This document shows positions 61,934 to 64,000 of a DNA stretch of 64,000 bases, in pieces. Positions within the stretch are counted from its first letter, which is position 1; every line of letters starts with the position of its first letter. The DNA comes from Arthrobacter sp. YD4 (lineage in GTDB: Bacteria; Actinomycetota; Actinomycetes; Actinomycetales; Micrococcaceae). The notes below the pieces were generated by a model. The model was not told the origin of the DNA and did not search any database. It saw only the letters and a list, made by a program, of their open reading frames with translations. The stretch covers positions 62,001 through 126,000 of the forward strand of contig NZ_JAUHHD010000004.1 of assembly GCF_030410515.1 (NCBI RefSeq), in the 5' to 3' direction. Both the position numbers and the translations under genes were made by a program.

Positions 61934-62803
61934 ATGTGCCGACTGTTCGGGCTCCACGCCGGCGCCCGAACGGTCCGCGCCACGTTTTGGCTGCTCGACG
62001 CGCCGGACAGCCTGTCCGTCCAGAGCCGGCGCGAGCCGGACGGGGCGGGCATCGGCACCTTCGACGAGTTTGGACAGCCGCACGTGGCGAAACAGCCGCT
62101 CGCGGCGTGGGAGGATCACGCCTTCGCCCGGGAGGCCAGGACGCTGCGGAGCACCACGTTCCTCGCGCATGTCCGCTACGCCAGCACCGGCGCCCACACC
62201 GTGGCCAACACCCACCCGTTCGAGCAGGACGGGCGGCTGTTCGCGCACAACGGCGCCTTCGGTGGCCTGGACCGGCTGGACGTACGGCTCGCGGAGTTCG
62301 GTGTCGCCGACCTGGTCCGGGGGCAGACGGACAGCGAACGCCTCTTCGCCCTGATCACCGCCGAAACCCGGCGGGCGGACGGCGACGTCGGCGCCGGGAT
62401 CACCCACGCCGTGGCCTGGGCCGCCGCCGAACTGCCGGTGCTCAGCCTGAACCTGATCGTCACCACGGCCACGGAGCTGTGGGCGCTGCGCTACCCGGAA
62501 ACCCATGAGCTGCACCTGCTGGAGCGCGATCCCGGGCGGATCCACGGCCCGGCCGCGCCGCTGGAGGCGCGCAGCCACCGCATCCACGCCCACAGCGAGG
62601 ACCTCGCCGCCGGGCCGCAGGTGCTGATCGCCACCGAGCCGATGGACCACGACCCCGGCTGGCGTGCGCTGGCCCCCGGGGAAATGCTGCGGGTGGGCCC
62701 GGACCTGGCAGTCACGTCCACGTTTCCGTTCCCGGACGGGCCCCGGCACCGGCTCGACCTCTCGGATCTCAGCCCCGAGGCCGCCGCCTCGCAGCGTCCC
62801 TAG
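61934..62803 (+). CDS. Class II glutamine amidotransferase (EgtC/YafJ-like)
   Basis: Ntn-hydrolase of 289 residues with the nucleophile Cys2 (MCRLFGLH). Further motifs: REPDGAGIG, FLAHVRYASTGAHTVANTHPF, FAHNGAFGG and QTDSERLFALI, all in the order of the class II amidotransferase family. EgtC (ergothioneine synthesis) and YafJ share this layout. No egt gene is adjacent, so the specific reaction is undecided. ATG 61934 follows GGAGGAG. Its stop lies inside the first unit of a tandem repeat. Confidence 0.9.
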   Translation: MCRLFGLHAGARTVRATFWLLDAPDSLSVQSRREPDGAGIGTFDEFGQPHVAKQPLAAWEDHAFAREARTLRSTTFLAHVRYASTGAHTVANTHPFEQDGRLFAHNGAFGGLDRLDVRLAEFGVADLVRGQTDSERLFALITAETRRADGDVGAGITHAVAWAAAELPVLSLNLIVTTATELWALRYPETHELHLLERDPGRIHGPAAPLEARSHRIHAHSEDLAAGPQVLIATEPMDHDPGWRALAPGEMLRVGPDLAVTSTFPFPDGPRHRLDLSDLSPEAAASQRP

Positions 62804-62896
62804 CCAGCCCCGTCCCTAGACTGCCCCGTCCCTAACAAGCCCCGTCCCTAACAAGCCCCGTCCCTCACAAGCCCCGTCCCTAACAAGCAAGGTGCC
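62801..62896. repeat. 16-bp tandem repeat, five units plus a degenerate sixth
   Basis: Units of the form TAACAAGCCCCGTCCC run from 62801 to 62880, and the sixth (62881-62896) is degenerate. Each unit begins TAG, TAA or TCA; the first includes the stop of the amidotransferase gene, and the last abuts the stop of the converging MFS gene. The repeat fills the whole gap between the two genes. Confidence 0.92.
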
Positions 62897-64000
62897 TAGC
62901 TGCGCTCCGCCACCGCGGAATCCGCGGCGTCACCGGCGTGGGCCTGCTCGGCGGGCTTCCGGCCCGTGGCGGGCATCGCGACGACGGCGACCACCGTCAG
63001 CACCGCGCCCACCAGCACCGCCAGGAACACCGCGCCGGAGGCGGTGACGACGGTCCCGGGGTTGGTGTCCCCGCCCGGGGTCCCGGCGTAGATGGCGTTG
63101 GCGACGGCGCCGAAGACCGCCACGCCGATCGAGCTGCCGATCGAACGGGCGAACAGGTTGGTGCCGGTCACCACGCCGCGTTCGTTCCATTCCACGCTGG
63201 ACTGGGCGGCGATCAGCGTGGGCGTGGCGACGAGCCCCAGGCCCAGCCCCACGATGAAGCAGCTGGCCGCGACCAGCAGCACACTCGGTGAGGAGGCGGT
63301 CAACGCCAGCACCGCGGTCCCCACCACGGTGATGCTGATGCCGATCAGCGCGGTGGTCCGGAAGCCCAGGCGCAGATAGAAGCGGCCGGACTGGGAGGCG
63401 CTGATCGGCCAGCCGATGGTCAGTGCCGCGAGGGCGAGCCCGGCCAGGATCGGGGATGTGGCGATGGACCCCTCGAGGAAGGTCGGCACGTAGGAGGTCA
63501 GGCCCAGCATGACGGCGCCGACGCCGAAGGAGACCAGCGCCGTCGTCGCCAGCAGCCGGCGGGAGACCACCCACGGCGGCAGGACGGGCTCGGCCGCGCG
63601 GCGTTCCACCAGCACGAAGACGGCCAGCAGCACCGCACCGCTGGCGAAGACGCCGATGCTGGGGGCGGAGTTCCAGGCCCAGGCCTGGCCGCCCTCGAGG
63701 GCGCCGAGGATCAGCAGGGTCAGCGCCGCAGTGAGCAGCGCGGAGCCGAGGTAGTCCACGGTGTGGCCCTGGCGTTTGACGTCCTCCCGGAAGGAGCGAA
63801 GCAGCATCCAGCCGGCCAGCAGGCAGAGCGGGATGTTGACCAGGAAGATGCCCCGCCAGATGCCGAGGGTGGAGAACACGCCGCCCAGGGTGGGGCCGAC
63901 GACGGAGGAGATGGCCCAGACGCTGGCGAGGTAGCCCTGCACCTTGGCCCGTTCGGTCAGGGTGTAGATATCCCCGGCTATGGTGATGGCCATCGGCTGG
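62896..64000 (-). CDS. MFS transporter, DHA2-like (N-terminus cut by window edge)
   Basis: Drug/proton antiporter-type MFS protein. The reading frame enters the window at Q-P-MAITIAGDIYTL (conserved after helix 3-4 in DHA2 proteins), passes VWAISSVVGPTLGGVFS (motif C) and WRGIFLVNIPLCLLAGW, and continues to the stop at 62896. It shows FMVGLGLGLVATP-like motifs near the C-terminal third. The N-terminal helices lie outside the window. No regulator is visible. Substrate unknown. Confidence 0.9.
   Translation of the reverse strand, partial: QPMAITIAGDIYTLTERAKVQGYLASVWAISSVVGPTLGGVFSTLGIWRGIFLVNIPLCLLAGWMLLRSFREDVKRQGHTVDYLGSALLTAALTLLILGALEGGQAWAWNSAPSIGVFASGAVLLAVFVLVERRAAEPVLPPWVVSRRLLATTALVSFGVGAVMLGLTSYVPTFLEGSIATSPILAGLALAALTIGWPISASQSGRFYLRLGFRTTALIGISITVVGTAVLALTASSPSVLLVAASCFIVGLGLGLVATPTLIAAQSSVEWNERGVVTGTNLFARSIGSSIGVAVFGAVANAIYAGTPGGDTNPGTVVTASGAVFLAVLVGAVLTVVAVVAMPATGRKPAEQAHAGDAADSAVAERS

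Noticed and set aside
1..64000. tRNA, rRNA, CRISPR arrays, insertion sequences, prophage or integrase genes
   Set aside because: I saw no tRNA-like clover leaf, rRNA segment, spaced direct-repeat array, transposase or phage-type motif. The tandem repeat at 62801 has no spacers and is not a CRISPR.

Overview
The window is chromosomal DNA from a high-GC actinobacterium, most likely a member of the Micrococcaceae close to Arthrobacter or Pseudarthrobacter. Supporting this are the GC-rich coding sequence with many GTG starts and 1 to 4 base start/stop overlaps, a mycothiol-transferase-type DinB protein, an actinobacterial SOS box, a CmtR-like metal sensor, stand-alone LigD polymerase-domain proteins, and an actinobacterial form of the c-di-AMP riboswitch. 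I see no rRNA, tRNA, CRISPR array, insertion sequence, prophage or integrase. The assignment rests on gene content only. About 59 protein genes are supported, two of them cut by the window edges.

Layout. 0-10 kb: an erythromycin-esterase-like gene coupled to a beta-CASP metallo-beta-lactamase, an acyl-CoA ligase, a YdeP-type molybdopterin oxidoreductase with a DUF6457-like partner, a YciO protein, a GNAT and a membrane-anchored beta-propeller. 10-12 kb: an SOS-controlled umuDC pair. 12-19 kb: a GNAT, a cupredoxin lipoprotein with a membrane partner, a CDP-alcohol phosphatidyltransferase, a LigD-type polymerase, a GerW-like/hydrolase/amidohydrolase operon, and a CmtR-like regulator with a CDF metal exporter. 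19-31 kb: HrpB helicase, a luciferase-like monooxygenase, alcohol dehydrogenase, a GNAT, a 58-residue cysteine-rich protein, an NAD(P)-binding protein with a NUDIX hydrolase, gamma-glutamyltransferase, DinB and ilvD. 31-37 kb: an MmyB-type regulator, then a TetR regulator and an acyl-CoA dehydrogenase/thiolase/acyl-CoA ligase operon. 37-41 kb: a reverse-strand fluoride operon (universal stress protein, two CrcB subunits, MFS) behind a fluoride riboswitch, then arfB. 41-48 kb: two overlapping secreted phosphoesterases, an AI-2E family protein, a second LigD-type polymerase, a hydroxyisobutyrate-dehydrogenase-like gene and a PEP-mutase-like gene. 48-55.5 kb: a glycolate/lactate utilisation locus (IclR regulator, glcD-like oxidase, LctP permease, malate synthase G, GlcG-like protein). 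55.5-64 kb: cell-envelope genes (LytR-CpsA-Psr, polysaccharide deacetylase, GH16 enzyme under a c-di-AMP riboswitch), a PadR/AarF pair, a class II glutamine amidotransferase and an MFS exporter.

How the genes work together. The clearest circuits are visible in non-coding DNA. (1) A fluoride aptamer heads usp-crcB-crcB-MFS. (2) One 16-base operator, TWTCCGCATNNYGRAA, lies upstream of the IclR gene and just downstream of both promoters of the divergent permease/oxidase and malate synthase operons, defining a glycolate regulon. (3) Two copies of GGAACNNNGTTTC, 20 bp apart, flank a -35 box ahead of the beta-oxidation operon next to a TetR gene. (4) An SOS box contains the -10 of umuDC. (5) A TACAG-N6-CTGTA operator overlaps the promoter of an apparently leaderless cmtR-like gene. 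(6) A c-di-AMP riboswitch precedes a secreted GH16 enzyme. Unexplained structure includes a 73-base nested hairpin near 29.5 kb, a 16-bp tandem repeat filling the gap between two convergent genes at 62.8 kb, and three TATCG motifs at 10-bp spacing ahead of a padR gene.
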